Source: an uncultured Bacteroidota bacterium
GTDB taxonomy: Bacteria > Bacteroidota > Bacteroidia > Flavobacteriales > Flavobacteriaceae
Assembly (NCBI GenBank): GCA_902613595.1
Contig: CACMHY010000001.1
Span: forward strand, 372,001 to 436,000
DNA length: 64,000 nt
Direction of reading: 5' to 3'
A program made the translations under genes and the position numbers. The notes beneath the pieces are model-generated. The model did not search any database. It was not told where the DNA came from and saw only the letters and a program-made list of their open reading frames with translations. Shown here piece by piece: positions 45,887 to 56,033 of this stretch (the stretch's first letter is position 1; each line of letters opens with the position of its first letter).

Positions 45887-47092
45887 CTCAAAAGCTTTTT
45901 GGGGATCACCATCCATAAGAAGCTCTTCAGCAGATTCTAATCCTTCTTTAATAGCAACTAAAAAACCTACTGATTCTCGACCGTCAATAATTCTATGATC
46001 ATATGAAAGTGCTAAATACATCATAGGGCGAATTACAACTTTATCATCAATAACAATAGGACGCTTAATTATATTATGCATTCCTAATATTCCTGATTGA
46101 GGAGGATTTATTATTGGTGTTGAAAGCATGGATCCAAATACACCTCCATTTGAAATTGTAAAGGTACCGCCTGTCATGTCATCTACAGTAATTTTGCCAT
46201 CACGTGCCTTAGCTGCAAGATTAGCAATTTCTTTTTCGATCCCAGAAAAACTTAATAATTCAGCATTACGAACTACTGGAACCATTAGCCCCTTAGGTCC
46301 AGAAACAGCGACACTTATATCACAATAATCAAAAGAAAGTTTATGATCCCCGTCCATCATTGAATTTACGTCAGGAAAAAGTTTAAGTGCTCTGACAACA
46401 GCTTTGGTAAAAAAGCTCATGAAGCCAAGTTTTACCTGATGTTCTTTTTGAAAGTTATCCTTAAATTTATTGCGTATTTTAAATACCGTGTCCATATCAA
46501 CTTCATTGAAAGTTGTCAACATGGCAGTTTCATTTTTGGCTTCTACCAATCGCTCTGCAACTTTTCGTCTAAGCATTGAAAGTTTTGCGCGGTTTTGTTT
46601 ACGTTCACCCCATTCAGGTTTCGATCCCATTGAGGGGACTGCATTTATTACATCATTTTTAGTGATTCTACCTCCTCGCCCAGAGCCCCTAATATCATCC
46701 GAAGTAATGCCTTTTTCATCCATAATTTTTCTTGCTGCAGGCGAAGGTGTTTGTGCTGCATAATTACCAGAAATTAACGATGTCTTATTTGGTACTTTCT
46801 CGGTTTCTAAAATTTCTTCAGAGGATTCTACCTGCCCATCTGTTTTTTTATTTTTGCCATCAGTATCAATTAAACAAACAACAGCACCAACATCAACCGC
46901 ATCACCTTCCTCAGCTTTAAGGGTTATTGTTCCACTAACTTCTGCAGGTAACTCTAGAGTTGCTTTGTCAGAATCTACCTCAGCAATTGCTTGATCTTTT
47001 TCTACATAATCACCATTACTTACAAGCCATTGGGCTATTTCAACTTCAGTAATTGACTCTCCTGGAGAGGGAACTTTCATTTCTAAAATCAT
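45881..47092 (-). CDS. sucB: Dihydrolipoyllysine succinyltransferase (2-oxoglutarate dehydrogenase E2)
   Basis: This 403-residue protein has an N-terminal lipoyl domain ([14 protein letters not shown], lipoylated K43), a linker, an E3/E1-binding domain ([34 protein letters not shown]) and the acyltransferase core ending in [17 protein letters not shown]. It transfers succinyl groups to CoA in the TCA cycle. It overlaps the end of sucA by 4 nt, so the two genes are translationally coupled. Confidence 0.96.
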   Translation of the reverse strand: MILEMKVPSPGESITEVEIAQWLVSNGDYVEKDQAIAEVDSDKATLELPAEVSGTITLKAEEGDAVDVGAVVCLIDTDGKNKKTDGQVESSEEILETEKVPNKTSLISGNYAAQTPSPAARKIMDEKGITSDDIRGSGRGGRITKNDVINAVPSMGSKPEWGERKQNRAKLSMLRRKVAERLVEAKNETAMLTTFNEVDMDTVFKIRNKFKDNFQKEHQVKLGFMSFFTKAVVRALKLFPDVNSMMDGDHKLSFDYCDISVAVSGPKGLMVPVVRNAELLSFSGIEKEIANLAAKARDGKITVDDMTGGTFTISNGGVFGSMLSTPIINPPQSGILGMHNIIKRPIVIDDKVVIRPMMYLALSYDHRIIDGRESVGFLVAIKEGLESAEELLMDGDPQKAFEL

Positions 47093-49896
47093 GATACTTT
47101 ATTTTTTGATTTTCTAATAAAATTATCTTTTGTTTTGTCAAAAACATAGTCTATAACTTCTTTGTGACGTTTATTAAATCTCGTTGAGCTTCCAGCAGCT
47201 GGTGAACCATACATTCTTCTGCTTGCAACTCTCATAATTTTAGCCTCTTGTAAGTGAAGTAATAAATAACTCCAAGCGCCCATATTTCTTGGCTCTTCTT
47301 GAGCCCAAACAAAATCTTTTGAATGTTTATACTTTGAAATCAAACTTTTAATCTCAACATCAGGTAATGGAAATAATTGTTCAATTCTAATCAGCGCAAT
47401 CTTATCCTCTATTTTTCTAAGCCTTCTTTCTTCAAAGAGATCGTAATAAAATTTTCCCGTACAAAAAACTACAGTTTCGACAAATTTTACGTTTACGTTT
47501 GAGTCATCAATTATGGTTTTAAAACCTGAACTTGTAAAATCACTTAATTTGGAAATTGCCCTTGGATGCCTTAACAGGCTTTTTGGAGAAAAGATAATTA
47601 ATGGCTTTCTATATTTTGCTTTGAGCTGACGTCTTAAAACATGGAACAGGTTAGCAGGAGTAGTACAATTCACAACAAACATGTTATCTTTTGCACACAT
47701 TTGTAAATATCTTTCAACTCTAGCTGAAGAATGTTCAGCTCCCTGACCTTCATAACCGTGGGGTAATAATAAAACTATACCGTTTTGTAATTTCCATTTA
47801 TCTTCTGCTGAGGTTATATATTGGTCAATAATTATTTGCGCTCCATTGGAAAAGTCACCAAATTGGGCTTCCCAAATAGTCAGAGAATTTGGACTTGTCA
47901 TTGAGTAACCGTAATCATATCCTAAGACTCCATATTCAGATAATAAAGAATTAAAGATTCTGAACCTACCTTGATCTTTATTAATTTTATTTAGTAAGAT
48001 AATTTCTTCCTCAGAATCCTCATCAACCAAAATAGCATGGCGATGTGAAAATGTACCCCTTTCAACATCTTGGCCAGAGAGTCTTATGTCATGTCCTTCC
48101 AATAGCAAAGTCCCATAAGCAAGTAATTCTCCCATAGCCCAGTCTAAAGTTTTTAAATCAAAAAACATTTTTTTTCTCTCAGAGACAAGTTTTACAGCCT
48201 TCCTCAAAAATTTTTTGTCACTGGGCAATATTGATATTGCATTTGCAACTTTTTCAAGGGAGTCTTCACTTACTTTTGTGACTACTTGTTTTTTCATTGC
48301 AAACTCATCAACCCTCTCTAGATACGGTGCAATATTTTTCCATTCATCATACATAAAAGGATTGATAAAGGTTTTTTTTAATTTTCTTGAATCTTCAAGA
48401 TTTTCTTCAAGAAAAGTTTTGTATTCTTTTTCTATCCTGTTAACATAACTTTTCTCAATTATTCCATCTCTAACTAATTTTGTTGCGTAAATGTCTCTAC
48501 AATTTTGATGCTTAGAAATATTTTTATAAAGCCTGGGTTGAGTGAATCTGGGCTCATCTCCTTCATTATGTCCATATTTTCTATAACCAAGAAGATCGAT
48601 GAACACATCCCTTTTAAATTTCATCCTATAATTTAAAGCAAAAAGAACTGCATGAATTACTGCTTCAACGTCATCTGCATTAACGTGCATTACAGGAGAT
48701 AGGGTTACTTTTCCAACATCTGTACAGTAAGTACTTGATCTCGCATCTAAATAATTTGTTGTGAAACCTATTTGATTATTGACAATTATATGAATAGTCC
48801 CGCCTGTTGAATAACCTTTCAAAGCTGCCATCTGAACTATTTCATATGCTAAACCCTGTCCAGCTATTGCAGCATCGCCATGAACAAGTATTGGAAGTAC
48901 TTTAGAGGTATCACCGGAATGATTACTGTCGAGTTTTGCCCTAGCAATTCCTTGAACAACGGCACCTACGGTTTCCAAATGTGAAGGATTTGGAGCAAGA
49001 CTTATATTGATTTGTTTTCCATCTTTATTCGGATCAATTTTTGAAGTCCATCCTAAGTGATATTTAACGTCACCATCAAATACTTCATCATCATAATCTT
49101 TACCATCAAATTCGCTAAAAATATCTTTTGTTGATTTTCCAAAGATATTTGCCAAAGTATTTAATCTTCCTCTATGAGCCATTCCCATTACAAATTCTTC
49201 TACACCTAAATTATCAGCCTCTAATATTAGAGAGTCGAGAGCAGGTATTAATGACTCACCACCCTCTAATGAAAACCTTTTTTGACCAACATATTTGGTA
49301 TGTAAAAAGCTTTCAAAACTTACTGCTTGATTTAGTTTTTTTAAAATGTTTTTTTTTCTTTCTACTGAAAAGTCTGGATGATTATCATTTACATTTAATC
49401 GCTGCTGAATCCAATTAACTCTTTCTGGATTCCTAATATACATGTACTCTATACCAATGGAACTACAATAAATTCTTTGTAAGTGACTTATAATATTATT
49501 CAAAGAACTAGGACCAACCCCCATTATTTCTCCCGCATTAAATACAGTTGAAAGATCTTCATTTGAAAGTCCAAAATTCTCAATATCTAATGTTGGCTGA
49601 TATTTTCGTCGTTCCCTTACTGGATTAGTTTTAGTAAACAAGTGACCTCTAGTTCTGTATCCATCAATTAGTTTAACTACCTTGAATTCCTTTTGTAGGT
49701 GCTCAGGAATTTCAATATTTTTAGTTTCATTTGAAGCTATTAATTCATTTACCCCATTACTTTCTAAACCAAAATCAAAACCTTGAAAAAAAGCTCTCCA
49801 GCTTGGCTCAACTTTATCTGGGTCTTGCAAATATTGATCATATAAATCGGCAAAATAAGCTGTATGAGCAGTATTTAGGAACGAATAATTATCCAT
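47089..49896 (-). CDS. sucA: 2-oxoglutarate dehydrogenase E1 component
   Basis: This 935-residue thiamine-diphosphate enzyme has the N-terminal E1 segment ([28 protein letters not shown]), [18 protein letters not shown], the ThDP-binding [13 protein letters not shown]...NNQIGFTT, and [21 protein letters not shown]. It decarboxylates 2-oxoglutarate and passes the succinyl group to E2. A TATTTTTG element lies 70 nt upstream of the start. The E3 gene is not in the window. Confidence 0.97.
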   Translation of the reverse strand: MDNYSFLNTAHTAYFADLYDQYLQDPDKVEPSWRAFFQGFDFGLESNGVNELIASNETKNIEIPEHLQKEFKVVKLIDGYRTRGHLFTKTNPVRERRKYQPTLDIENFGLSNEDLSTVFNAGEIMGVGPSSLNNIISHLQRIYCSSIGIEYMYIRNPERVNWIQQRLNVNDNHPDFSVERKKNILKKLNQAVSFESFLHTKYVGQKRFSLEGGESLIPALDSLILEADNLGVEEFVMGMAHRGRLNTLANIFGKSTKDIFSEFDGKDYDDEVFDGDVKYHLGWTSKIDPNKDGKQINISLAPNPSHLETVGAVVQGIARAKLDSNHSGDTSKVLPILVHGDAAIAGQGLAYEIVQMAALKGYSTGGTIHIIVNNQIGFTTNYLDARSSTYCTDVGKVTLSPVMHVNADDVEAVIHAVLFALNYRMKFKRDVFIDLLGYRKYGHNEGDEPRFTQPRLYKNISKHQNCRDIYATKLVRDGIIEKSYVNRIEKEYKTFLEENLEDSRKLKKTFINPFMYDEWKNIAPYLERVDEFAMKKQVVTKVSEDSLEKVANAISILPSDKKFLRKAVKLVSERKKMFFDLKTLDWAMGELLAYGTLLLEGHDIRLSGQDVERGTFSHRHAILVDEDSEEEIILLNKINKDQGRFRIFNSLLSEYGVLGYDYGYSMTSPNSLTIWEAQFGDFSNGAQIIIDQYITSAEDKWKLQNGIVLLLPHGYEGQGAEHSSARVERYLQMCAKDNMFVVNCTTPANLFHVLRRQLKAKYRKPLIIFSPKSLLRHPRAISKLSDFTSSGFKTIIDDSNVNVKFVETVVFCTGKFYYDLFEERRLRKIEDKIALIRIEQLFPLPDVEIKSLISKYKHSKDFVWAQEEPRNMGAWSYLLLHLQEAKIMRVASRRMYGSPAAGSSTRFNKRHKEVIDYVFDKTKDNFIRKSKNKVS

Positions 49897-49965
49897 GTAG
49901 TTGAGTCAGCACAAATTCTTAATTACTAAATTACGATTTTTGCTTTAAGTGCCTTTGGATTTGAA

Positions 49966-49973
49966 CAAAAATA
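49966..49973 (-). promoter_or_regulatory. Putative -7 element for sucA-sucB
   Basis: The minus strand reads TATTTTTG, matching TAnnTTTG, in the divergent sucA/umuC gap. A -33 TTG was not found at normal distance, so the call rests on one motif. Confidence 0.3.
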
Positions 49974-50050
49974 GTTTTTCTGTTGTAATTTTATTTTAAA
50001 TATAAGACACAAAATGGTGAAGAACTTTTGTGAAAATTAGGTTTCCAAAT

Positions 50051-50083
50051 GCAAACATTTTAATAACTTTTCCTAATGTTTGC
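50051..50083. promoter_or_regulatory. Inverted repeat over the umuC start codon
   Basis: GCAAACATT (50051-50059) and AATGTTTGC (50075-50083) are perfect inverted 9-bp arms separated by 15 bp. The right arm contains the umuC ATG. The left arm is itself within the palindromic AAATG-CAAA-CATTT. This could be a repressor operator or an mRNA hairpin occluding the start. Confidence 0.5.
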
Positions 50084-51335
50084 GTTAGTAGATTGTAACA
50101 ACTTTTATGCATCTTGTGAGCGTGTTTTTCAACCACAATGGGAACGGAAACCAATTGTAATCCTTTCAAATAATGATGGTTGTGTTATTGCGCGAAGCAA
50201 TGAAGCAAAAGCATTGGGAATTCCCATGGGAGCACCCGCTTTTAAGTACCAAGAACAATTTAAAAGACAGGGAATAAAGGTTTTTTCATCCAACTACCCT
50301 CTTTATGGAGATATGAGTAATCGGGTGATGTCGATATTGGATAAATTCACCCCCAATGTTGAGATCTACAGTATTGACGAAGCTTTTCTGGAATTTAAGG
50401 GCTTTGATTTTTTCGATTTAAAAGAAGAAGGAAAAAAAATGAAAAAGCAGATTCAACAGTGGACGGGGATACCTATTTCGATAGGAATTGCTCCAAGCAA
50501 AGCTTTGGCAAAATTAGCCAATAAGATTGCTAAAAAATTTAGTTTAAATACAGGAGGTGTTTATTCCATTGATACTGAAAAAAAAAGAATTAAGGCACTA
50601 AAGTGGACAAAAATAGGTGACGTTTGGGGTATAGGGCGTCAACACAAAAAACGTCTCGAACATTTAGGTGTTGAAAATGCATGGCAATTCACACTATTGT
50701 CTGAAGATTGGATTCAAAAACACATGACTGTTGTAGGAGTGAGAATAAGAAGAGAGCTAATGGGTCTTCCTACTATTCAATTAGAGGAAATTCAGCCACC
50801 CAAAAAGTCTATTGCTACTACCCGAAGCTTTGAGGGTACCATAAGTAATTTTTCAGATTTGGAGGAACGGATTTCAACATTTGCAAGTAGTTGTGCCGAA
50901 AAAATGCGAAGGCAGCAAAGCAGCTGTAGCACAATGTTAGTATTTATAAAGAGTGATCCGCACAAGAAAAATACTATTCCCTATCAAAATAGCTATGTCC
51001 TTAATCTTCCCTACACAACAGATTCAAATATCATGTTAAGTAAATACGCAGTAATTGGACTAAAAAAAATTTTTAGAGAGGGTGTTTCCTACAAAAAAGC
51101 GGGGGTAATGACTATGGGGCTTACTCCCACGACAAAGCGCCAATTGAGTCTTTTTGATAACAATAATAACAAACAAACTTCCCTAATGCAGAGTGTGGAC
51201 AAAATTCATAAGCGCTTTGGCCCATGTCGAATAAAGCTAGCCAATCAGGATTTAAATCGTACTTGGAAAATGAAACAGGAATACTTGTCAAATCGTTTTA
51301 CAACAGAAATCAGTGAAATCATTACAGTAAAATAG
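50076..51335 (+). CDS. umuC: Y-family translesion DNA polymerase, UmuC
   Basis: This 419-residue protein begins MFALVDCNNFYASCERVF. It has the Y-family catalytic Asp in LVDCNN and SIDEAFLEF, then SIGIAPSKALAKLANKIAK, a helix-hairpin-helix segment (IGDVWGIGRQHKKRLEHLG) and the UmuC C-terminal DUF4113-type end. It is the catalytic subunit of DNA polymerase V, copying past lesions with low fidelity. It precedes umuD by 4 bp, the reverse of the E. coli order. Confidence 0.95.
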   Translation: MFALVDCNNFYASCERVFQPQWERKPIVILSNNDGCVIARSNEAKALGIPMGAPAFKYQEQFKRQGIKVFSSNYPLYGDMSNRVMSILDKFTPNVEIYSIDEAFLEFKGFDFFDLKEEGKKMKKQIQQWTGIPISIGIAPSKALAKLANKIAKKFSLNTGGVYSIDTEKKRIKALKWTKIGDVWGIGRQHKKRLEHLGVENAWQFTLLSEDWIQKHMTVVGVRIRRELMGLPTIQLEEIQPPKKSIATTRSFEGTISNFSDLEERISTFASSCAEKMRRQQSSCSTMLVFIKSDPHKKNTIPYQNSYVLNLPYTTDSNIMLSKYAVIGLKKIFREGVSYKKAGVMTMGLTPTTKRQLSLFDNNNNKQTSLMQSVDKIHKRFGPCRIKLANQDLNRTWKMKQEYLSNRFTTEISEIITVK

Positions 51336-51339
51336 ACAT

Positions 51340-51771
51340 ATGAAAAATCAAAAATTAGTTTTTTTTCATCCAAGTCAAGAAATGAATAAAAGAATGCATT
51401 TAGCAGAGGAAGGAATTTCCGCAGGATTTCCTTCGCCTGCAGACGATTTCAAAGAATTAAGGATTAGTATTGACCAAGAAGTCGTTCGGAATGAGGAATC
51501 TACATTCTATGCGAGGGTATCAGGAGAGTCAATGCAGGGGGCAGGCCTTGACGATGGTGACCTTTTAGTAATTGACCGGAGTCTAGAACCCCAAAATGAC
51601 AAAATAGCAGTATGCTTTATTGACGGAGCTTTTACGGTAAAACGGCTTAGGGTAGAAGTCAATTGCGTATATCTTATGCCTGAGAATAAGAATTATGAGC
51701 CAATAAAAGTGAGTCAGGAGGATGAACTGGTTATTTGGGGCATTGTGACGTATGTTGTTAAAAAAGTATAA
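51340..51771 (+). CDS. umuD: UmuD, LexA-like self-cleaving S24 protease
   Basis: This 143-residue protein has the expected self-cleavage Ala28-Gly29 in GISAGFPSP, catalytic Ser64 in VSGESMQGAG and Lys101 in GAFTVKRLR. Spacing between cleavage site, Ser and Lys equals that of E. coli UmuD (C24-G25, S60, K97), so it should be cleavable on RecA filaments. It partners UmuC to form Pol V. It ends 6 bp before the convergent TetR gene. Confidence 0.95.
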   Translation: MKNQKLVFFHPSQEMNKRMHLAEEGISAGFPSPADDFKELRISIDQEVVRNEESTFYARVSGESMQGAGLDDGDLLVIDRSLEPQNDKIAVCFIDGAFTVKRLRVEVNCVYLMPENKNYEPIKVSQEDELVIWGIVTYVVKKV

Positions 51772-51777
51772 ATCGGA

Positions 51778-52383
51778 TTACTCCATTAATACTTTATGAA
51801 AAAGTTTAGTTAAAAATGTTGCTAACTGGTCACTACTAAAGTTAATATTTGAAGTATGTGTCGCTAAAAAAAGTTCCGGTGGTGAGCCAACTAGCATGAA
51901 ACTCAGAAGAAGAAACTCATATTTTTCTGTAAAGGCTTTTATTTTTAAGTCAGATTTTAGATCTCGATTTAAATTCTTTACTATAGTCTTAATTATATCA
52001 CTTTGATAAGAACTTTGGCGTATTTGTGCTTGGTTCAAAATATGAAATTGGATCATTTCTTTAGTTCCGATAAGGTCAAAATAACTCTTAAATGTTCCGT
52101 ATAAATAGTCGTGTACATTTTTACTTTCACGTCTAGTTTGCTGAATAGCTGATTTAACCTTTTGATTTAGCTCGTCAATAAGACAGTCAAAAAGACTTTG
52201 TGTGTCTGTAAAGTAATTGTAGAATGTGCCTCTTGCAATCTCACTTTTTTTAACTATATCTGCAACAGTTGTTTTTTCAAGACCTCTTTTGGAAAATAAA
52301 AGTAATGCTTCTTCCATTAGACGCCTTCGAACTTGTTCTTTTTGAGAAGCTCTCTTTCCTAAAATACTTACTGATTGGTTCAC
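51778..52383 (-). CDS. TetR/AcrR family regulator of fatty-acid operon
   Basis: The track start (GTG 52425) lies 41 nt inside the thiolase gene. The GTG at 52383, one base after the thiolase stop, is a better start, giving 201 residues (MNQSVSILGKRASQKEQ). The N-terminal helix-turn-helix LEKTTVADIVKKSEIARGTFYNYFTD is typical TetR. The C-terminal ligand domain is unclassified. As last gene of the fadB-thiolase-tetR unit it probably regulates that operon in response to acyl-CoA; inference from context and the palindromes upstream of fadB. Confidence 0.88.
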   Translation of the reverse strand: MNQSVSILGKRASQKEQVRRRLMEEALLLFSKRGLEKTTVADIVKKSEIARGTFYNYFTDTQSLFDCLIDELNQKVKSAIQQTRRESKNVHDYLYGTFKSYFDLIGTKEMIQFHILNQAQIRQSSYQSDIIKTIVKNLNRDLKSDLKIKAFTEKYEFLLLSFMLVGSPPELFLATHTSNINFSSDQLATFLTKLFHKVLME

Positions 52384-52384
52384 T

Positions 52385-53554
52385 TTATAAACACTCAAAA
52401 ATTCCTGAAATTCCTTGACCTCCACCTACGCAGGCGGTTACCATCCCATATCGTTGATTTCTATTTTTCATTTCCTCTATAAGCTGAATACTCAATTTTG
52501 CTCCTGTACAACCAAGTGGATGACCTAGAGCAATAGCACCTCCATTAACATTTACTTTTTTTGGATCAAGTCTTGCCTCTTGAATCACAGCTAATGCCTG
52601 AGCCGCGAAAGCTTCATTTAACTCTATTAGGTCAATATTATCTAATTTTAAGCCTGCTTGATTCAATGCCTTGGGTATTGCAATACAAGGGCCAATTCCC
52701 ATATAAAGTGGGTCTACACCACCAACTGCACAAGATACCAATCGAGCAATAGGATTTAAATTATATTCTTTTATTATTGATTCACTAACAACTAAAACAA
52801 AAGCTGCTCCATCTGAAGTTTGGGAGGCATTTCCAGCAGTTATCACTCCTCCTTTTTTAAAAACTGGATTTAATTTTGCAAGCCCATCCAGTGTTGTGTC
52901 TCTTCTGACACCTTCATCTGTATCTACAATTTTTGTGCTTGTCTTGCGCAGTCCATTTTCTACAAAAATTTCATTTACACTTATTGGAACAATTTGATTT
53001 TTAAATAATCCTGAGTCTATAGCTTCTCCTGCCTTTTTGTGAGATTCAAAAGAAAATTTATCAGCAGCTTCTCTACTAATATTAAATTTTTTTGCAACTG
53101 CCTCTGCAGTATGACCCATACTAATGTGATAGTTTATATTTTCAATATTTGCTTTATAACTTGGAGCTAATTTGTAACCTGTCATTGGAATCATACTCAT
53201 GCTTTCGGTACCACCAGCGATAAAAATCTCACCAAAACCAGCTTTTATCTTGCCAACAGCAAGAGCTATTGCTTCTAGTCCCGATGCACAATATCGATTA
53301 ATTGTTATTCCTGCAACCTCTTTACCCAATGCTCTGGCAGAAATTAATCTACCTATCTGAAGTCCCTGTTCTCCTTCTGGATTTGCACAACCGACAATTA
53401 CATCATCTACTTGTTTAGGTGCAATTTCATTTACTGATTCCATTAAATATTTTATAACATCCACTGCTAAATCATCTGAGCGATAATTTTTAAATCCCCC
53501 TTTCTTTGATTTACCAACAGCAGATCTATACCCCTTAACAATGTATGCTTCCAT
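52385..53554 (-). CDS. fadA: Acetyl-CoA acyltransferase (thiolase)
   Basis: This 389-residue thiolase has the acylated Cys in TINRYCASGLEAIA (~C88), the NGGAIALGHPLGCTGAKL motif with catalytic His, and CVGGGQGISG with the second Cys. It cleaves 3-ketoacyl-CoA into acetyl-CoA and a shortened acyl-CoA. It follows the fadB-like gene by 3 bp. Substrate chain length cannot be read from the motifs. Confidence 0.94.
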   Translation of the reverse strand: MEAYIVKGYRSAVGKSKKGGFKNYRSDDLAVDVIKYLMESVNEIAPKQVDDVIVGCANPEGEQGLQIGRLISARALGKEVAGITINRYCASGLEAIALAVGKIKAGFGEIFIAGGTESMSMIPMTGYKLAPSYKANIENINYHISMGHTAEAVAKKFNISREAADKFSFESHKKAGEAIDSGLFKNQIVPISVNEIFVENGLRKTSTKIVDTDEGVRRDTTLDGLAKLNPVFKKGGVITAGNASQTSDGAAFVLVVSESIIKEYNLNPIARLVSCAVGGVDPLYMGIGPCIAIPKALNQAGLKLDNIDLIELNEAFAAQALAVIQEARLDPKKVNVNGGAIALGHPLGCTGAKLSIQLIEEMKNRNQRYGMVTACVGGGQGISGIFECL

Positions 53555-53557
53555 TAT

Positions 53558-55948
53558 TTAGTTTCTTAAAGGTTTATTATTCATTAATAAATATTGAATT
53601 CGGTCTAGAGTTTTTTGATTTCCAAGCAAGCTCATAAATCCTTCACGTTCAATATCTAATAAATATTTTTCACTAACTTTTTGTGGTGATGTTAAATCTC
53701 CTCCACATATCACATTAGCAATCTTACGAGCAATTTCAACATCATAGTCAGACATATATTCTCCCATTCTAAACTCATTTATAGCTGAATAAAGAACACT
53801 TACACCTCCTCTTCCTAAAACATAAATATCATCTCTATATGAAGGAGGCATATAATTTTTTGACAACTCTAAAACTTTTTCTTTAGCTATTAACAAGTTC
53901 ATAGGAGCATTCACACATACAAAATCACACTCTTTATTTAGATATCCTAAGTCATATGCCTCATGAGCTGAAGTGGACACTGCTGCAGTTGCAATTGACT
54001 TAAAATATTTTATGAGAGTTGGATTTTGAACATCCCCATCGAAAAAATCATTTGAAGCTCTAAGAGCAAATTCCTTTGTGCCACCACCTCCAGGTAAAAG
54101 GCCTACGCCGACTTCAACTAAGCCTATGTAAGATTCTGCGGCATAAATTCCTGCATCACAATGCATTGATATCTCACATCCTCCTCCAAACACATAACCT
54201 TGGGTTGCAACTACAACAGGTATTTTACAGGTTCTGATTTTCATATTTATTTTTTGAAAATCAGAAACAAATTTTTCTAGAACATCAAACTGTTTTTGCA
54301 TTGCTAACATTCCAATATTCATCAAATTGGCTCCAACGGAAAATTGTTTAGCATTATTACCAATAACAAGACCATTCCACTCTCCTCGCTCGGCAATTTC
54401 TATAATTTCATATAATCCTTTTCCTATCCCCTCTCCTATCGAATTGCTCTTACTTGTAAACTCCAAACATAAAACTCCATCTCCTATATCGTGAACTTCA
54501 CATTCACTGTTTTTCAATACGGGAGTATTTTCACGATAGCTATCTAAGATTATAAAAGACTCTCTACCTGGTAAAAATTCGTATTTTTTCGATTGAATAT
54601 TGAAGTATTTCTTTTGGCCATTTTCGAATTTATAAAATGAATTTCCGCCAGATTCTTTCATATCTATAATCCATTTTGGAACTGACCCGCCTTTGGATTT
54701 TATCAGTTCAATACCTTTATCAAAGCCTAATAAGTCCCAGTATTCAAAAGGACCATAATCCCAAACGTATCCTGAACGCATTGCATCGTCTAATGGATAA
54801 TATTGATCTGATATTTCAGGAACTCTTGAAGCAGAATATTCCAATAGGGTTGCGAAATAGTCTTTAAAAAACTTTTGTTCTTTTGAGTTACCATCTACAA
54901 GATAATTTAATCTTTTATTCATTAATCCAATACCCTTGGCTGATTTAACAATTTCTAATTTGGGACTTATGGCGAGCTCATATTCAAGTGTTTCCAAATT
55001 CAACGCATTTATTATTGTTTTCCCTTTAGCATCCTTTTTATCAGTTTTTTCATAGAATCCTTTACCTGTTTTATTACCAAGAAATTTATTGTCTAAAAGG
55101 AAACGCATAAACTTGGGCTCTGGCAACTTTTTTAATGAATTAATGTATTTATCGCTTTTAACATTTTCCATTATAAAACGGCTTACATTATCACTAGTAT
55201 CTAATCCAATTAAATCTGTTAATCTAAAGCTTGCCGTATTTGGCCTTCCAATTAAAGAGCCTGTCATGGCATCAATTTCTTCTATTCTAAATTTATATTT
55301 TTGAGTAAGTAAGGTAATTTCTGTTCCTGATATAACTCCTATCCGATTTCCAATAAATGCAGGAGTATCTTTGCATAAAACGGTCTGTTTACCTAAAGTA
55401 ATTTTACCAAAGTCCATAAAAAATTCTTTAACTTCAGGTAAAGTATCTTGAGTAGGGATAATTTCTAACAGCCTTAGATATCTAACTGGATTAAAAAAGT
55501 GTGTTCCACAAAAGTGATATTTAAAAGATTTTGAGCGTCCTTCTGATAAAATTTTGATAGGTATACTTGATGTATTGGAACTTACCAAACTATTTTCTTT
55601 ACGATACTGGTCAACTTTTTTTAAAATTTCCTTTTTTATGTCCAGACGCTCTATAACAACTTCAATAATCCAGTCTGCGTCTGCTACTTTTTCAAAATCA
55701 TCTTCGAAATTTCCAATTTTTATTCGAGAAGCAAAATTCTTACTGTAAAGAGGGGCTGGCTTAGATTTTAAAGCATTTTGTAGCGCGGTGCTTGCAACTG
55801 AATTACGAGAAAATTTAACTTGTTTTTTATTACGTGGTAAAATATCTAACATTAAAACTTCCATACCAACATTAGCCAAATGACAGGCTATTCCTGAACC
55901 CATAACTCCTGAACCTAGGACTACTGCTTTTTTTAGGCGATACTTCAC
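53558..55948 (-). CDS. 3-hydroxyacyl-CoA dehydrogenase/enoyl-CoA hydratase fusion
   Basis: This 796-residue fusion begins with the NAD-binding dehydrogenase domain (AVVLGSGVMGSGIACHLANVG, ~9-29; GTHFFNPVRYLRLLEIIPT; DTPAFIGNRIG) and ends with a crotonase domain (VIGNNAKQFSVGANL; GGGCEISMHCDAGIYAAES; VEVGVGLLPGGGGTKE). This is the reverse of E. coli FadB order and resembles the FadN type. It does two beta-oxidation steps. The start is GTG. The promoter region carries two palindromes shared with the divergent SCP2 gene. Confidence 0.94.
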   Translation of the reverse strand: MKYRLKKAVVLGSGVMGSGIACHLANVGMEVLMLDILPRNKKQVKFSRNSVASTALQNALKSKPAPLYSKNFASRIKIGNFEDDFEKVADADWIIEVVIERLDIKKEILKKVDQYRKENSLVSSNTSSIPIKILSEGRSKSFKYHFCGTHFFNPVRYLRLLEIIPTQDTLPEVKEFFMDFGKITLGKQTVLCKDTPAFIGNRIGVISGTEITLLTQKYKFRIEEIDAMTGSLIGRPNTASFRLTDLIGLDTSDNVSRFIMENVKSDKYINSLKKLPEPKFMRFLLDNKFLGNKTGKGFYEKTDKKDAKGKTIINALNLETLEYELAISPKLEIVKSAKGIGLMNKRLNYLVDGNSKEQKFFKDYFATLLEYSASRVPEISDQYYPLDDAMRSGYVWDYGPFEYWDLLGFDKGIELIKSKGGSVPKWIIDMKESGGNSFYKFENGQKKYFNIQSKKYEFLPGRESFIILDSYRENTPVLKNSECEVHDIGDGVLCLEFTSKSNSIGEGIGKGLYEIIEIAERGEWNGLVIGNNAKQFSVGANLMNIGMLAMQKQFDVLEKFVSDFQKINMKIRTCKIPVVVATQGYVFGGGCEISMHCDAGIYAAESYIGLVEVGVGLLPGGGGTKEFALRASNDFFDGDVQNPTLIKYFKSIATAAVSTSAHEAYDLGYLNKECDFVCVNAPMNLLIAKEKVLELSKNYMPPSYRDDIYVLGRGGVSVLYSAINEFRMGEYMSDYDVEIARKIANVICGGDLTSPQKVSEKYLLDIEREGFMSLLGNQKTLDRIQYLLMNNKPLRN

Positions 55949-55958
55949 ATTATTGCGT

Positions 55959-55970
55959 TTAGTCGACTAA
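55959..55970. promoter_or_regulatory. Perfect palindrome TTAGTCGACTAA in fad/SCP2 gap
   Basis: A perfect 12-bp palindrome located 11 nt upstream of the fadB-like start, within an 85 bp divergent gap. Candidate half of a TetR-family operator region. Confidence 0.5.
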
Positions 55971-55985
55971 TCTAAATAAAAAATA

Positions 55986-55998
55986 TGACACCGTGTCA
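55986..55998. promoter_or_regulatory. Palindrome TGACACCGTGTCA, putative TetR operator
   Basis: Perfect 6-bp arms (TGACAC/GTGTCA) around one central base, 36 nt before the SCP2 start and 38 nt from the fadB-like start. The GC content is high for this genome's intergenic DNA. Its position between a fatty-acid operon that encodes a TetR regulator and a lipid-binding protein suggests an operator. Confidence 0.55.
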
Positions 55999-56033
55999 CT
56001 TTTTATTTTTACTTTTAGGAAAATTAAATTAAA

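Noticed and set aside
52384-52425. Longer TetR start inside the thiolase gene
   Set aside because: A GTG one base after the thiolase stop gives a normal TetR N-terminus without 41 nt overlap.
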